From Terriglobus tenax (GTDB lineage Bacteria > Acidobacteriota > Terriglobia > Terriglobales > Acidobacteriaceae), in assembly GCF_025685395.1 (NCBI RefSeq), contig NZ_JAGSYA010000004.1:2604001-2668000 (forward strand): a DNA stretch of 64,000 nt. Direction: 5' to 3'. Position 1 is the stretch's first letter. Every line of letters begins with the position of its first letter. This document shows positions 25,120-34,244 of this stretch, one piece after another. The position numbers and the translations under genes are program-made. Below the pieces are notes generated by a model, which had not been told where the DNA came from, ran no database searches, and saw only the letters and a list, made by a program, of their open reading frames with translations.

Positions 25120-26259
25120 TCATGCGGAAACTGGGCGGCTCTTGACCACCTCAAACCTTGATTTGAGCCTGAGGAAGGGCTTTTCGAGCAGAAACCAGGA
25201 GGCGGTGGCCAGTCCGAAGTTGAGGGCGACTGTCAGCAACATTTCAACCGCAAGCGAGGCGTGTCCGCGGCAAAGCCGTTTGGCGGTCTCAGCCGAGAAG
25301 ATGTTGAAGATGTACAGCCCGAAGGAGATGCGTCCGAAAAAGAGGATCCAGCCGGGGAAGAAGTTTGCCGGCAGTCCGAGAAATGCGCGAAACAGGGCGA
25401 TACAGCCAAGCGCGCTGAAAAGATAGGCGACGTTATACGTCACAAGGCCCAGGGTCAGGGCGTGCGTGCGCGGGTCAAACAGAGCTCCGAAGGTGACCAG
25501 CGCTGCACCGGCGATGGCGAGGAGCAGGCGTCGCGGAAAGGTCATCTGCAGCGCCCGGTCTTCCGCCCACAGGGCCAGCAGCGCGCCCAGGCCGAAGAAC
25601 TGCACCTGGTTGAAGGTATTGAACGAGACCTGGCGGTCAGCCGTCTGGCCCAGCCAGCGGATAAGCATCAGCGAGCCCTGCGAGAGCACGATGGTGGCGA
25701 CGGCGACGTTGAGAATGTGCGCCCGTTTGGCTTTGCGCAGAAGGATCGGCCAGCAGATGTAGAACTGTTCTTCGACGGAGAGCGTCCACAGAAGGACCAT
25801 GGGGAACCAGACCGGGTTGCCGAGAACCAGGTACCAGTTACCGACAAAGAAGAGTGCCGAGAGGTAGAAGCTGAGAGGCGTGGTTTCCGCGAAACCCACC
25901 CATGCCAGCACAGCGCACAGCGCGAGGAAGAAGAAGTACAGCGGCCATATGCGCAGAATGCGCCGGATATAGAAAGAGCGCAGATCCAGGTGCCCTGTGG
26001 ACGCTACCTCGCGGCGCAGAAGGCGCGTGATCAGGTAGCTGCTGAGCAGGAAGAACAGGTGTACGCCGTAGGCTCCGGCAATGTGAAGGCTCCAGACCAG
26101 CGTCTCCAGCCAGTGCTTATGTGGCAGGTGAGGAAGCAGCAGCTCAGGATTGGACTTGTGGTGCAGGAAGACGGCAAGAAAGGCCAGAAAACGAAGAGCA
26201 TCCAGCTCCGGCTGGTAGAAGCGTGCTGAGGGCTTCGAGCCGGTGACAGGCTCGGTCAT
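25120..26259 (-). CDS. acyltransferase family 3 membrane protein
   Basis: 379 residues, about ten transmembrane helices, family of O-acetyl/O-acyl transferases acting on surface polysaccharides, lipids or peptidoglycan. YQPELDALRFLAFLAVFLHH holds the catalytic-type His near residue 33. HLFFLLSSYLITRLL, RILRIWPLYFF and LWTLSVEEQFYICWP are the remaining signature segments. A four-residue-spaced SVEE motif is intact. It lies 27 bases upstream of RNase J on the same strand but is probably a separate function. Which molecule is acylated cannot be told. Confidence 0.88.
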   Translation of the reverse strand: MTEPVTGSKPSARFYQPELDALRFLAFLAVFLHHKSNPELLLPHLPHKHWLETLVWSLHIAGAYGVHLFFLLSSYLITRLLRREVASTGHLDLRSFYIRRILRIWPLYFFFLALCAVLAWVGFAETTPLSFYLSALFFVGNWYLVLGNPVWFPMVLLWTLSVEEQFYICWPILLRKAKRAHILNVAVATIVLSQGSLMLIRWLGQTADRQVSFNTFNQVQFFGLGALLALWAEDRALQMTFPRRLLLAIAGAALVTFGALFDPRTHALTLGLVTYNVAYLFSALGCIALFRAFLGLPANFFPGWILFFGRISFGLYIFNIFSAETAKRLCRGHASLAVEMLLTVALNFGLATASWFLLEKPFLRLKSRFEVVKSRPVSA

Positions 26260-26374
26260 CGTGGTCTTCCTCCTGAGCAGGGGCGCCGTTGTGGGAAGTG
26301 GCGATGACCGGAGTATATATCCTGCCCATCCACACAGCGTTTCAGGCGGATGGGCAGGGATGCAGGAATGTGGA

Positions 26375-27220
26375 TTAGCGCAGCAGGTCTTCGAGCGCCG
26401 TGGAGAGATCAGTCTTCTCGTCGCGGTACTTCACGATCACCGGGGTGTAGACGGAGAGTCCCCACTCCTGGCCCTTGCCCTTGTTGACGGCGCGGGAGCC
26501 GGGAACAACGACCGCGCCCGAAGGGATGATGAGCGGTGTTTCGGCGGTGGCCTTCAGAATCGTGCCGTTCACGGTGTCATAGACCGGTGTGCCACGGGTC
26601 AGGATGGTTCCTGCGGCCAGTACAGCCTTCGAGCGGACGATGGTGCCTTCGTAGACGCCGGTATTGCCGCCGACGAGGACGTCGTCCTCAATGATGACGG
26701 GCGAGGCGTTGACCGGCTCCAGGACGCCGCCGATCTGGCAGGCAGCGGAAAGGTGGACACGCTTGCCGATCTGCGCGCAGCTTCCGACGAGAGCGTGCGA
26801 GTCGACCATGGTGCCTTCATCGACATAGGCGCCGACGTTGACGTAGGCGGGGGGCATCATGACGACGCCCTTGGCCAGGTATGCTCCGCTGCGGACCGAC
26901 GATCCGCCGGGAACGACGCGGATGCCCTGCTCCGGCGTGAAGGTGCGGGCCGGGTAGGTCGCTTTGTCCACAAAGCTGAGGCTGGCGGCAGACTGGTCTT
27001 CCAGGGCGCCGATGCGGAAGCCCAGAAGGATGCCGCGCTTGACCCAGGCGTTAACTGTCCAGCCGATGGGAGAGGACTCGTCGGGCGAGGCCGAGCGCAG
27101 GGTGCCGGCTTCGAGCTGGCCACGAAGCTCCAGGAAGGCTGCAAGGGCTTCGGGATTGCCGATGGCCGCGGCTCCGGAGGCAAAGTGATGTTCAATGGTC
27201 TGCTCGAGGGTGTTGCTCAC
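26375..27220 (-). CDS. dapD: 2,3,4,5-tetrahydropyridine-2,6-dicarboxylate N-succinyltransferase (DapD)
   Basis: 281 residues with an N-terminal helical domain and a left-handed beta-helix of hexapeptide repeats ([20 protein letters not shown] onward). Family residues in [20 protein letters not shown] and the [15 protein letters not shown] segment are present. It transfers succinyl from succinyl-CoA to tetrahydrodipicolinate in the succinylase branch of the DAP/lysine pathway. dapA, dapB, lysC and asd lie on the same strand in the next 10 kb, but not in one operon with it. Confidence 0.95.
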   Translation of the reverse strand: MSNTLEQTIEHHFASGAAAIGNPEALAAFLELRGQLEAGTLRSASPDESSPIGWTVNAWVKRGILLGFRIGALEDQSAASLSFVDKATYPARTFTPEQGIRVVPGGSSVRSGAYLAKGVVMMPPAYVNVGAYVDEGTMVDSHALVGSCAQIGKRVHLSAACQIGGVLEPVNASPVIIEDDVLVGGNTGVYEGTIVRSKAVLAAGTILTRGTPVYDTVNGTILKATAETPLIIPSGAVVVPGSRAVNKGKGQEWGLSVYTPVIVKYRDEKTDLSTALEDLLR

Positions 27221-27248
27221 GTCTGGGGTTCTCCTGAATGGGTTCTTT

Positions 27249-27554
27249 CTACTTTAAGCGAGATCGAAGCAGTGGAGTTAGGTTGCGGGCTCCATACCAT
27301 ATGGCCAGGATCAATAATTGCTTCGTCGTGTTGCGATAGAAGACGAGATAGTCGTTGACGACCCAGACTCGAATTGGAGCCGGCGCAAGGTGTGCACGGA
27401 CATTGCCAGAACGCGGATGGCGGAGCAGCATTCGAAAGGCGTCATATAGCTCTTCAATCAGGTTGAGAGCCGCCAGTTCGCTGCGTTCCAACAGAAATTC
27501 GACGGCTGCTTCCAGGTCCCGTTGCGCAGGGCCGGTAACCTTGAAGGTCTTCAC
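27249..27554 (-). CDS. parE: ParE/RelE-family toxin
   Basis: 101 residues. [20 protein letters not shown], the conserved [10 protein letters not shown] turn and [14 protein letters not shown] strand are typical of ParE/RelE toxins, which poison gyrase (ParE) or cleave mRNA (RelE). The C-terminal AIWYGARNL replaces the more common HGARD end. Its ATG overlaps the TGA of the antitoxin gene by 4 bases. Complete, so presumably functional if the operon is expressed. ParE versus RelE activity is not decided by sequence alone. Confidence 0.85.
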   Translation of the reverse strand: MKTFKVTGPAQRDLEAAVEFLLERSELAALNLIEELYDAFRMLLRHPRSGNVRAHLAPAPIRVWVVNDYLVFYRNTTKQLLILAIWYGARNLTPLLRSRLK

Positions 27555-27805
27555 GCGGTTCGCCGCTTCTTTTTAGCAACGATATGGCGCAGTCTGGCAA
27601 TCGATTCCTCTCCGTCAATCACATCTCCACGGGCAGCGGCTTCCAGTCCTTCCACAACCTTTCTGCGCGCAAAGCTTACCCATTCTTCATGCTCCTTTTC
27701 GGCGCGCAGGGCGTATCGAACCACTTCCGAAGCGGATGCGAAGCGACCGGAAGCCACCGATTCTTCAACAAATTTCTCGAGTTCGGGGGTAAGGGAGACG
27801 TTCAT
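27551..27805 (-). CDS. parD: ParD-family antitoxin
   Basis: 84 residues. MNVSLTPELEKFVEESVASG and RFASASEVVRYALR form the ribbon-helix-helix DNA-binding domain of ParD/CopG proteins, and the charged C-terminal half wraps the toxin. I take ATG 27805, because AGGAGGG lies 7 bases upstream; an earlier ATG at 27826 adds seven residues without such a site. It heads a two-gene type II toxin-antitoxin operon and should autorepress it. Confidence 0.87.
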   Translation of the reverse strand: MNVSLTPELEKFVEESVASGRFASASEVVRYALRAEKEHEEWVSFARRKVVEGLEAAARGDVIDGEESIARLRHIVAKKKRRTA

Positions 27806-27871
27806 CGCGGGCCCTCCTGATGTCAAAGAATAGCAAAATCTGTTATTCGAGCGTGGGCGTAGAATTCCGCC

Positions 27872-28753
27872 GTGCGTATAAAAGCTCTTCTCTCTGCCCT
27901 TCTACTCAGTGGTACTTTTTCTGCTCCGGCGCAGGTGGTCACTCTGCCGCTGTGGCCTAACGGAATGCCCGAGGCGTGGGCTCCCGGAGCCGAGACAGAG
28001 ACGATGAAGCCGGCGGACAAGCTGGTGGGTGGCAAGTCCGTCTCAAAGATCACCAACATTGAGAAGTCGACGCTGGCGCTCTACCAGCCGGAGAAGAAGA
28101 CCGGAGCTGCGGTGGTGGTCTTTCCAGGTGGCGGATACCGCATCCTGGCCTACGACCTGGAGGGAACGGAGGTCTGCCAGTGGCTGAATGCGGCGGGCGT
28201 GGCCTGCGTCCTGGTGAAGTACCGCGTGCCGGTGAAGGAGCATTATCCGGCCAGCACGATCGATCTTGAGGACGCACAAAAAGCGGTGCGGATGACGCGA
28301 ATGCACGCGAAGGAGTGGGGCATTGACCCCTCGCGCGTCGGCGTCCTCGGGTTCTCAGCCGGTGGCCACCTGGTAGCTGCTTTGAGCAACCACTCTGACT
28401 TCAAGCGGCAGAACGAGCCCGCGGAAGAAACCGCGGTCAGTGCGAAGCCAGACTTTACGGTGATGATCTATCCGGCGTACCTGACGGACGAGACGCTGAA
28501 GGTGATAGACGAGGGCGTGAAACCGACCTCCGCAACGCCGCCGACATTCCTCTTACAGGCCGAGGACGACCCGGTGCATGAGGAGAACGTACTGGTGTAC
28601 TTCCAGGCATTGAAAGAGGCCAAGGTGAAGGCGGAGCTTCACGTCTACGCCGAGGGCGGGCACGGCTACGGATCGCGCGCGGACAAGTTGCCGATTGTGA
28701 AGTGGCCCGCACTGGTGACCACGTGGATGCAGACGATTGGCGTGCTGCGGTAA
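27872..28753 (+). CDS. secreted alpha/beta-hydrolase (BD-FAE/xylan-esterase-like)
   Basis: 293 residues from GTG 27872 with a signal peptide (ALLSALLLSGTFSAPAQ). VVFPGGGYRILAYDLEG is the oxyanion-hole HGG-like turn, LGFSAGGHL the nucleophile elbow with Ser, LLQAEDDPV carries the acid and AEGGHGYG the catalytic His. Such proteins deacetylate or de-esterify plant polysaccharide fragments, consistent with a soil acidobacterium. It is divergent from the ParDE operon and not linked to other carbohydrate genes here. Confidence 0.85.
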   Translation: MRIKALLSALLLSGTFSAPAQVVTLPLWPNGMPEAWAPGAETETMKPADKLVGGKSVSKITNIEKSTLALYQPEKKTGAAVVVFPGGGYRILAYDLEGTEVCQWLNAAGVACVLVKYRVPVKEHYPASTIDLEDAQKAVRMTRMHAKEWGIDPSRVGVLGFSAGGHLVAALSNHSDFKRQNEPAEETAVSAKPDFTVMIYPAYLTDETLKVIDEGVKPTSATPPTFLLQAEDDPVHEENVLVYFQALKEAKVKAELHVYAEGGHGYGSRADKLPIVKWPALVTTWMQTIGVLR

Positions 28754-28782
28754 AGCTCAGGAAAGCGGCATCGATCCGCAAT

Positions 28783-29208
28783 CTACGCGGGGATGGACCA
28801 TCCCTGGCCGTAGTTGCGCGTGCTTACGGAGGGCGTCAGAACGGTGTGGATCAGATCCAGAAGATAGGGCAGGCTGACCGGTTTCTGCACAAAGCGCCAG
28901 GAGCGGGCAACGATACCCGCGGCATGCTCTGCCGGAAGGTCATCGCCGCTGAACAGAATGACAGGCAGCTTGGGGCGTTCGGCGGTAAGGGTATGCGCCA
29001 GCTCAATGCCGGTGATCTCCGGCATATGAATGTCGGTGAGCAGCAGGTCGATATTGGGTTTGCTGGTGAAGACCTCTGCCGCGCGCTGCGCACTATGGCA
29101 ACTGAGCACGGTATAGCCAGCGTGCTGCAGGAATGCCTTGTAGAGAGAGCGGATGTCAGAGTCGTCGTCGACGAGCAGGATGGTGCGAAGGGGGAACTGC
29201 GGATTCAT
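28783..29208 (-). CDS. single-domain response regulator (receiver only)
   Basis: 141 residues, one CheY-like receiver and no output domain. Acidic pocket D14-D16 in LLVDDDSD, phospho-acceptor Asp 59 in LLTDIHMPE, conserved Ser in LFSGDD, and Lys in FVQKPVSLPYL. A short, non-conserved tail follows. It converges on the esterase gene and has no kinase next to it, so the partner is unknown; it may serve phosphorelay or protein-protein switching. Confidence 0.88.
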   Translation of the reverse strand: MNPQFPLRTILLVDDDSDIRSLYKAFLQHAGYTVLSCHSAQRAAEVFTSKPNIDLLLTDIHMPEITGIELAHTLTAERPKLPVILFSGDDLPAEHAAGIVARSWRFVQKPVSLPYLLDLIHTVLTPSVSTRNYGQGWSIPA

Positions 29209-29341
29209 AACTACAACTTCTCGTATTCAGGTGAAACGTGCGTAAAGTGAATGGGCCGTCAATGCAGTGGGGTTCGAACCACACATTTCTGGCCCCATAC
29301 CTCTGACGCAGGGGAGACTGTGGAAGTTGGCTCAAAAGCGT

Positions 29342-29369
29342 TACGGCACGGCGAAAATGCCGTGCCGTA
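29342..29369. terminator. hairpin between dapA and the receiver gene
   Basis: TACGGCACGGC and GCCGTGCCGTA, loop GAAAAT, a perfect 11-bp stem 28 bases beyond the dapA stop on the minus strand. It shares the GCACGGC/GCCGTGC core with the repeats at 46431 and 53349. Confidence 0.65.
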
Positions 29370-29396
29370 CTGAAAGATAGAGGGTTACGCCTATCT

Positions 29397-30317
29397 TTAG
29401 AACATTCGCAGATCTTCGCCCGTGGGGGCGGTATCGACCAGCAGGCCAAGCTCGCCGATCAGGATGTCGAGCTTGCGGCGCGTCACCGGGCTGACCTCCA
29501 TCATGGGCAGACGAAGGCTGCCTTCAATCCTGCCCATCAGGTTCAGGATGGCCTTGGTGGGTGCCGGGTTCGGCTCCCAGTACAGGGCGTTCAGGAACTT
29601 GGCGTAGTGGCGCTGAATGCGGCGCGCGGTGGGCCAGTCATTGGCCAGCGCGGAGGCCACCATCTCCGCCATGTGGCGTGGAATGATGTTGGAGCCGACC
29701 GAAATCAGACCGGCGCCGCCCTGCGAGATGACGGGCAGGGCCAGGCTGTCATCGCCTGCGAAGACCTTGAAGTTGCGTGGCGCGCTGGCAATGATCTCAG
29801 AGATCTGCGCCATGTTGCCGGAGCTTTCCTTGATGCCGAAGATCTTCGGATGCTCGGCCAGGCGCAGCACCGTCGCGGGTTCAAGGTTCGCCGCCGTGCG
29901 ACCGGGGATGTTGTAGAGCATCACGGGCAGGTGCGAGGCGTCCGCAATGGCCTTGAAGTGCAGGTACTGGCCCTCTTGCGGAGGCTTGTTGTAGAAGGGG
30001 TTCGCGGTCAGGATGCCGGAGAGGCCGGGAATTTGCGAGAGCTTCTCGACCCGCGCGACGGCTTCGGCCGTGCTGTTGTGCGTGCATCCGGCGATGACGG
30101 GGACGCGTCCGTCAGCGGTGCCGACGACGGTCTCAATAACCCGGTAGGTTTCTGATTCGGTAAGGGTAGATGCCTCGCCCGTGGAGCCGGTAGCGACCAG
30201 GAAGCTGATGCCGGAGTCGATCTGCCAATGGACGAGGGAGCTAATCGCAGGCTCGTCGATCGAATTGTCTGAGCGGAAAGGCGTAATAATCGCGGTTCCG
30301 CAGCCTTGTAAGTCCAT
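29397..30317 (-). CDS. dapA: 4-hydroxy-tetrahydrodipicolinate synthase (DapA)
   Basis: 306 residues, TIM-barrel aldolase condensing pyruvate with aspartate semialdehyde. Visible are TAIITPF, the GSTGE substrate loop, LYNIPGRT with the catalytic Tyr, and the Schiff-base Lys in IFGIKESSGN. GDDSLALP and GGAGLISVGSNIIP complete the barrel. First dedicated step to DAP and lysine. It is transcribed alone, with the TMEM175 gene 36 bases upstream on the same strand. Confidence 0.96.
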   Translation of the reverse strand: MDLQGCGTAIITPFRSDNSIDEPAISSLVHWQIDSGISFLVATGSTGEASTLTESETYRVIETVVGTADGRVPVIAGCTHNSTAEAVARVEKLSQIPGLSGILTANPFYNKPPQEGQYLHFKAIADASHLPVMLYNIPGRTAANLEPATVLRLAEHPKIFGIKESSGNMAQISEIIASAPRNFKVFAGDDSLALPVISQGGAGLISVGSNIIPRHMAEMVASALANDWPTARRIQRHYAKFLNALYWEPNPAPTKAILNLMGRIEGSLRLPMMEVSPVTRRKLDILIGELGLLVDTAPTGEDLRMF

Positions 30318-30353
30318 AACGAAGGTTAGTTTACCGTTCTGTGGGGGCGGTTG

Positions 30354-30944
30354 TCAGATTCGGCTGCGGCGGGTGGCGAAGGTGGGCGTGATCCAGATGA
30401 CGGTGACAACGAACGCCAGAGCGAACGAGAGCCAGGGACGAAGGTAGGCGGCGGGAATGGCCAGCAGGTAAATCATCATGCAGAGCAGGTGCTTGCGGTG
30501 GGTGGTGTGGTCCTCGTGATCAAGGTCCCCCTGCCCAGCAAGCATCTGGTTGACGGCCAGGCGCAGCAGCATGAAGCCGATGGCCTGCAGCAGCAGTGTG
30601 GCGGCATAGAGCGCGGCGGAGAACGAGGAGATTTTGTGTTCGCCGATCCAGTCAGTGAAGTAGGGCAGCAGCGACAGCGTGAAGAGAAAGAAGAGATTGG
30701 CCCAGAGGATGCGATGGTTCACCATACGGATGCGATGGATGAGCGCATGGTGGTTGATCCAGTAGGTGCCGGTAAACAGGAAGCTGAGTGCGTAGATGGC
30801 CAGCGTGGGTAGCACGGTGCGCAGACCGGCGAAGCCGTCTTCGTGCGGAACCTTCAATTCCAGCACCATGATGGTGATGATGATGGCGATGACGCCGTCG
30901 GAGAAGGCTTCCAGGCGGGTGGGGGTGAGCTGGTGTGTGGTCAT
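30354..30944 (-). CDS. TMEM175/DUF1211-family potassium channel-like protein
   Basis: 196 residues, six predicted helices. The N-terminal helix carries RLEAFSDGVIAIIITIMVLE, the RxxxFSDG selectivity-filter signature of bacterial TMEM175 channels, which tetramerise to conduct potassium. Charged segments (HEDHTTHRKH) lie between helices 4 and 5. It is upstream of dapA on the same strand. The physiological role in bacteria is not well settled. Confidence 0.85.
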   Translation of the reverse strand: MTTHQLTPTRLEAFSDGVIAIIITIMVLELKVPHEDGFAGLRTVLPTLAIYALSFLFTGTYWINHHALIHRIRMVNHRILWANLFFLFTLSLLPYFTDWIGEHKISSFSAALYAATLLLQAIGFMLLRLAVNQMLAGQGDLDHEDHTTHRKHLLCMMIYLLAIPAAYLRPWLSFALAFVVTVIWITPTFATRRSRI

Positions 30945-30963
30945 CTGGCGGAAGGATACCGTG

Positions 30964-31105
30964 TTTCTTGTTTGTCATCTCGCAGTGTAGCGGAGAAGCA
31001 GATTCCTCCGCGGGTGCTACGGAATGACAAACAAGAAAGGCAAAGCAGAAATGCGGGTTTCTCCGCTGCGCTTCGCTCCGATCAGGATGACAAAGCAAGA
31101 AAAGC
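30964..31105. repeat. GTCATTC-family repeat with 15-bp terminal inverted repeats
   Basis: TTTCTTGTTTGTCAT (30964-30978) and ATGACAAACAAGAAA (31024-31038) are perfect inverted copies flanking a 45-base centre that reads GGAGAAGCAGATTCCTCCG. A further copy of the arm, ATGACAAAGCAAGAAAA, follows at 31087. The arms match 23332-23350. It lies between the TMEM175 gene and the end of the M29 peptidase gene, and no ORF is credible in it. Confidence 0.75.
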
Positions 31106-31107
31106 GG

Positions 31108-32361
31108 CTAGGCCCAGTTTCCGTTGCGCATCAGGGGTTCGCTGGTGCCGTCCGCGTGGACGCCATCGACGTTCATCTGCGCGCTGCCGATCATCCAGTC
31201 GACGTGGATGAGGGAGCTGTTGGCTCCGAGTTTGTTCAGCTCGTCTTCGGCCATTTTTTCGCCGCCGATGATGCAGGTGGAGTAGGCCTGGCCCAGGGCG
31301 ATGTGGCTGGCTGCGTTCTCGTCAAAGAGCGTGTTCCAGAAGAGCAGGCCGCTCTCGGCGATGGGCGAGTGATGCGGTACGAGAGCAACTTCGCCAAGGC
31401 GGGCCGCGCCTTCGTCGGTGGCGATCAGCTTCTTCAGGGCTTCTTCGCCTGCCGAGGCGGAGGCGTCGATGATGCGGCCGTTCTCAAAGTGGACGCTGAT
31501 GTTCTCGATGAGCGTGCCCTGGTGGGAGAGAGGCTTCGAGGCGCGGACGCGACCGTTGACCCGGTCCTTGTGCGGCGTGGTGAAGCACTCTTCCGTGGGG
31601 ATGTTGGGCTGGCAGTAGATTCCGTTGCCCGCAGTGGTGCCACCGCCGGCCCACAGGTGATCGTCGGCGAGGCCAACCGTAAGATCCGTCAGCCCGTCGT
31701 TCGAGTGGAAGCGCAGCGCGTGGTAGCGCTTGTTGTTCAGGAAATCGACGCGCTCCTTCAGGCGGGCGCCATGCTGCTGCCATGCCAGGACGGGGTCGGG
31801 CTGGTCCGAACGTGAGGCGGCGAAGATGGCCTCCCACAGTTTGGCGACGGCTTCCTCCTGCGGCAGGCTGGGGAAGACGAGCGAGGCCCAGGCGGGGGTG
31901 GCGCAGGCGACGATGGTCCAGTTGATCTCGTGGCGGGTGATGATCTCCATCGCAGGCTTGCTGGCTTTGCTGGCGGCGATGTTGGCGCGGGAGACCTTGT
32001 TGGGATCCTGCCCGGCCAGCAGCGAGGGGTTGGCGCCGGTGATGCCGAGGCGCGCCGCGCCGGAGCGGTAGGCATTGGCGATGCCTTCGGAGAGCCAGGC
32101 GTTGGTCTTGTCGAAGCTTTCGTCCGGAGCGTACTTGTAGCGTGCCAGCGTCAGCTCGTCATCGCCGAAGAAGGTGGTCACCAGCGTGGCTCCGGCCTTG
32201 TAGGCTTGCTCGGTGATGCGGCGGACGAGGGGCAGCGACTCAAGCGGAGCGGTGATGACCAGTTCCTGCCCTGCGCGGAGGTTCAGACCGACGCGGACGG
32301 TGACGAGCGCGAGGGCGTCGAGCTTGGTTTCAAAAGACTGGGAAGCAACGGCGTTAGACAT
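31108..32361 (-). CDS. M29-family aminopeptidase (AmpS/PepS type)
   Basis: 417 residues from ATG 32361. The family's co-catalytic metal ligands are recognisable: Glu in NIPTEECFTTPHKDRV, Glu and His in GEVALVPHHSP, and the His-x-Asp pair in SLIHVDWMIGS. The N-terminal domain contains VRVGLNLRAGQELVI and a Rossmann-like GDDELTLARY segment. It is a cytoplasmic broad-specificity aminopeptidase. The frame is open further upstream, but conserved sequence starts at MSNAVASQSF. Confidence 0.9.
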   Translation of the reverse strand: MSNAVASQSFETKLDALALVTVRVGLNLRAGQELVITAPLESLPLVRRITEQAYKAGATLVTTFFGDDELTLARYKYAPDESFDKTNAWLSEGIANAYRSGAARLGITGANPSLLAGQDPNKVSRANIAASKASKPAMEIITRHEINWTIVACATPAWASLVFPSLPQEEAVAKLWEAIFAASRSDQPDPVLAWQQHGARLKERVDFLNNKRYHALRFHSNDGLTDLTVGLADDHLWAGGGTTAGNGIYCQPNIPTEECFTTPHKDRVNGRVRASKPLSHQGTLIENISVHFENGRIIDASASAGEEALKKLIATDEGAARLGEVALVPHHSPIAESGLLFWNTLFDENAASHIALGQAYSTCIIGGEKMAEDELNKLGANSSLIHVDWMIGSAQMNVDGVHADGTSEPLMRNGNWA

Positions 32362-32425
32362 GCCTTCTAGGGTAGGAGCCTGCACAGCACCGCGCAAGTG
32401 CGCCGGGATGAGAAGCTTAAGGGGC

Positions 32426-34237
32426 ATGAGAAAAGCAGTGGCGCTTGCGTTCCTGATGGGCGCGGGTGGAAGTATGTGGGCGCAGCAGAAGCAGAAGGAT
32501 GCGCCCGAGGTTCGAACGACAGTGGTTGTGGTGGGTGCACCCGATGCGCTGGCGGAGGAAGACTCCTCCCGCGCGACAACCGTGCAGATGGTGGAAGAGA
32601 AGCGGCTTGCGTTGAGCGACATCAACGACCTGCTCCGCAGCGATCCTTCGGTGGACATTCAGCAGCGTGGCGGCGCGGGTGTGCAGGCGGACCTGTCGAT
32701 CCGCGGCAGCTCGTACGCGCAGACGCTAGTGCTATTGAATGGCTTGCGCGTGAACGACGCGCAGACCTCGCACTTCAACATGGACTTGCCGGTTCCGCTG
32801 GCGGCGCTCGGTGCGGCTCATCTGCTGCATGGCGCGGGCTCGACCTTGTATGGATCGGATGCGGTGAGCGGCGTGGTGAACTTTGTCACCAGGCCCGCTG
32901 GGGACGGGCTTCGGCTGCGGTTGCAGGCGGGTGGCGGCAGCTTTGGCGGACAGGAACAGTCGGCCATGGCGACGTGGGGCAAGGGCAGGCTGAGCCAGGT
33001 CTTTGCCGGGGGAAGGGATTTTTCCTCGGGCTTTATGGCGGACCGCGATTACCGGTCAGAAGAGGCAAGTTCAGAGACACGCTTTCATACGGCGGCGGGT
33101 GATTCCGATGTGCTGCTGGCGGGCAGCGACCGTGCTTATGGCGCGAATGGTTTCTATGGCAATTACGTTTCGTGGGAGCGGACGAAGGGCTGGTTTGCCG
33201 CGCTGAATCAGCAGATCAACCTGAAGACGCAGGCAGCGGTGAGCTACCGGCGGCATACGGACCTGTTTGTGCTGACGCGGTCGAATCCTGCGGGCTACAA
33301 GAACCAGCACGTGGATTCCAGCTGGCAGGGGGTGGTGCGGCGGCAGGACACACTGCCATGGAAGCCAGCGACGCTGTTTTATGGGTTGGAGACGAATGCC
33401 GATCAGATCGACAGCACCAACCTTGGCCGTCATGGCCGCAATCGCAGCGCGGGCTATCTCGATCTGGAAGTGCGCGGGCATGGGCGGGGCACGTTGTCGG
33501 TGGGGCTGCGGGAGGAGATCTTCAGTGGCGGCAACCATGTGATGGTGCCTTCGATTGCGGGCAGCTTCTGGCTGGGGACGAAGGTGAAGGTTCGGGCGAG
33601 TGTGGGGCGTGGATATCGGCTGCCGACGTTTACAGACCTGTACTACAGCGATCCGACATCGTTGGGCAATGCGGCCCTCAGGCCGGAGTCGGCCTGGAGC
33701 TACGACGGTGGCGTGGACTGGTATGCGGGGCGAAGGTTTTCGGCTTCCGTAACAGGTTTTACCTCGCGGCAGACGAATGTGATTGATTATGTCCGTGCCA
33801 GCGCTGCGGAGAAGTGGCGCGCGGCGAACCTGACCAGCGTGCATCTGACAGGTGCCGAGGCGGCGGTGGACTGGCGTCCGATGAGCGGACAGAACGTGCG
33901 CGTGTCGTTCACGCAGGTCAGCGGCGCGCGCGAGGCGCTGCATGGTCTGCAGTCGGTGTATGTGTTCAATTTCCCCTCGCAGAACGCGAGCGTGGAGTGG
34001 GTGGGGCGCTGGCAGAGTGGCCTGCTGCTGCGGCAGAGAGTGCGCGCGGTCAATCGTTTGAATCGCAATGCGTATCCGGTGTGGGATGCCTCGGCGGCCT
34101 GGGAGGGTAAGCGCGCGCAGCCATACTTCCGCATGACGAATGGAAGTGATGCGCAGTACCAGGAGATTGTGGGGGTTCCGATGCCGGGGCGCGGCTATAT
34201 GGCGGGCGTGGTGGTGATGCTGGGGAAGAGCCGTTAG
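32426..34237 (+). CDS. TonB-dependent outer membrane receptor (BtuB/FepA-like)
   Basis: 603 residues with a signal peptide (AVALAFLMGAGGSMWAQ). The plug domain runs from about residue 30 to 150: LNDLLRSDPSVDIQQRGG-like region, RGSSYAQTLVLLNGLRVND, and GAGSTLYGSDAVSGVVNFVT. A 22-strand barrel follows, with VGRGYRLPTFTDLYYSDPT and NAALRPESAWSYDGGVDWY. The size and motifs suit a cobalamin or siderophore receptor. The last residues, VVMLGKSR, lack the terminal Phe or aromatic expected for Bam recognition. It is divergent from the M29 gene; ATG 32426 has AAGGGG upstream. Confidence 0.88.
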   Translation: MRKAVALAFLMGAGGSMWAQQKQKDAPEVRTTVVVVGAPDALAEEDSSRATTVQMVEEKRLALSDINDLLRSDPSVDIQQRGGAGVQADLSIRGSSYAQTLVLLNGLRVNDAQTSHFNMDLPVPLAALGAAHLLHGAGSTLYGSDAVSGVVNFVTRPAGDGLRLRLQAGGGSFGGQEQSAMATWGKGRLSQVFAGGRDFSSGFMADRDYRSEEASSETRFHTAAGDSDVLLAGSDRAYGANGFYGNYVSWERTKGWFAALNQQINLKTQAAVSYRRHTDLFVLTRSNPAGYKNQHVDSSWQGVVRRQDTLPWKPATLFYGLETNADQIDSTNLGRHGRNRSAGYLDLEVRGHGRGTLSVGLREEIFSGGNHVMVPSIAGSFWLGTKVKVRASVGRGYRLPTFTDLYYSDPTSLGNAALRPESAWSYDGGVDWYAGRRFSASVTGFTSRQTNVIDYVRASAAEKWRAANLTSVHLTGAEAAVDWRPMSGQNVRVSFTQVSGAREALHGLQSVYVFNFPSQNASVEWVGRWQSGLLLRQRVRAVNRLNRNAYPVWDASAAWEGKRAQPYFRMTNGSDAQYQEIVGVPMPGRGYMAGVVVMLGKSR

Positions 34238-34244
34238 GGAGGAA

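Noticed and set aside
29266-29284. T-arm-like GTGGGGTTCGAACCACAC suggesting a tRNA
   Set aside because: No acceptor stem, D-arm or anticodon arm can be drawn around it on either strand; it is just a small palindrome.
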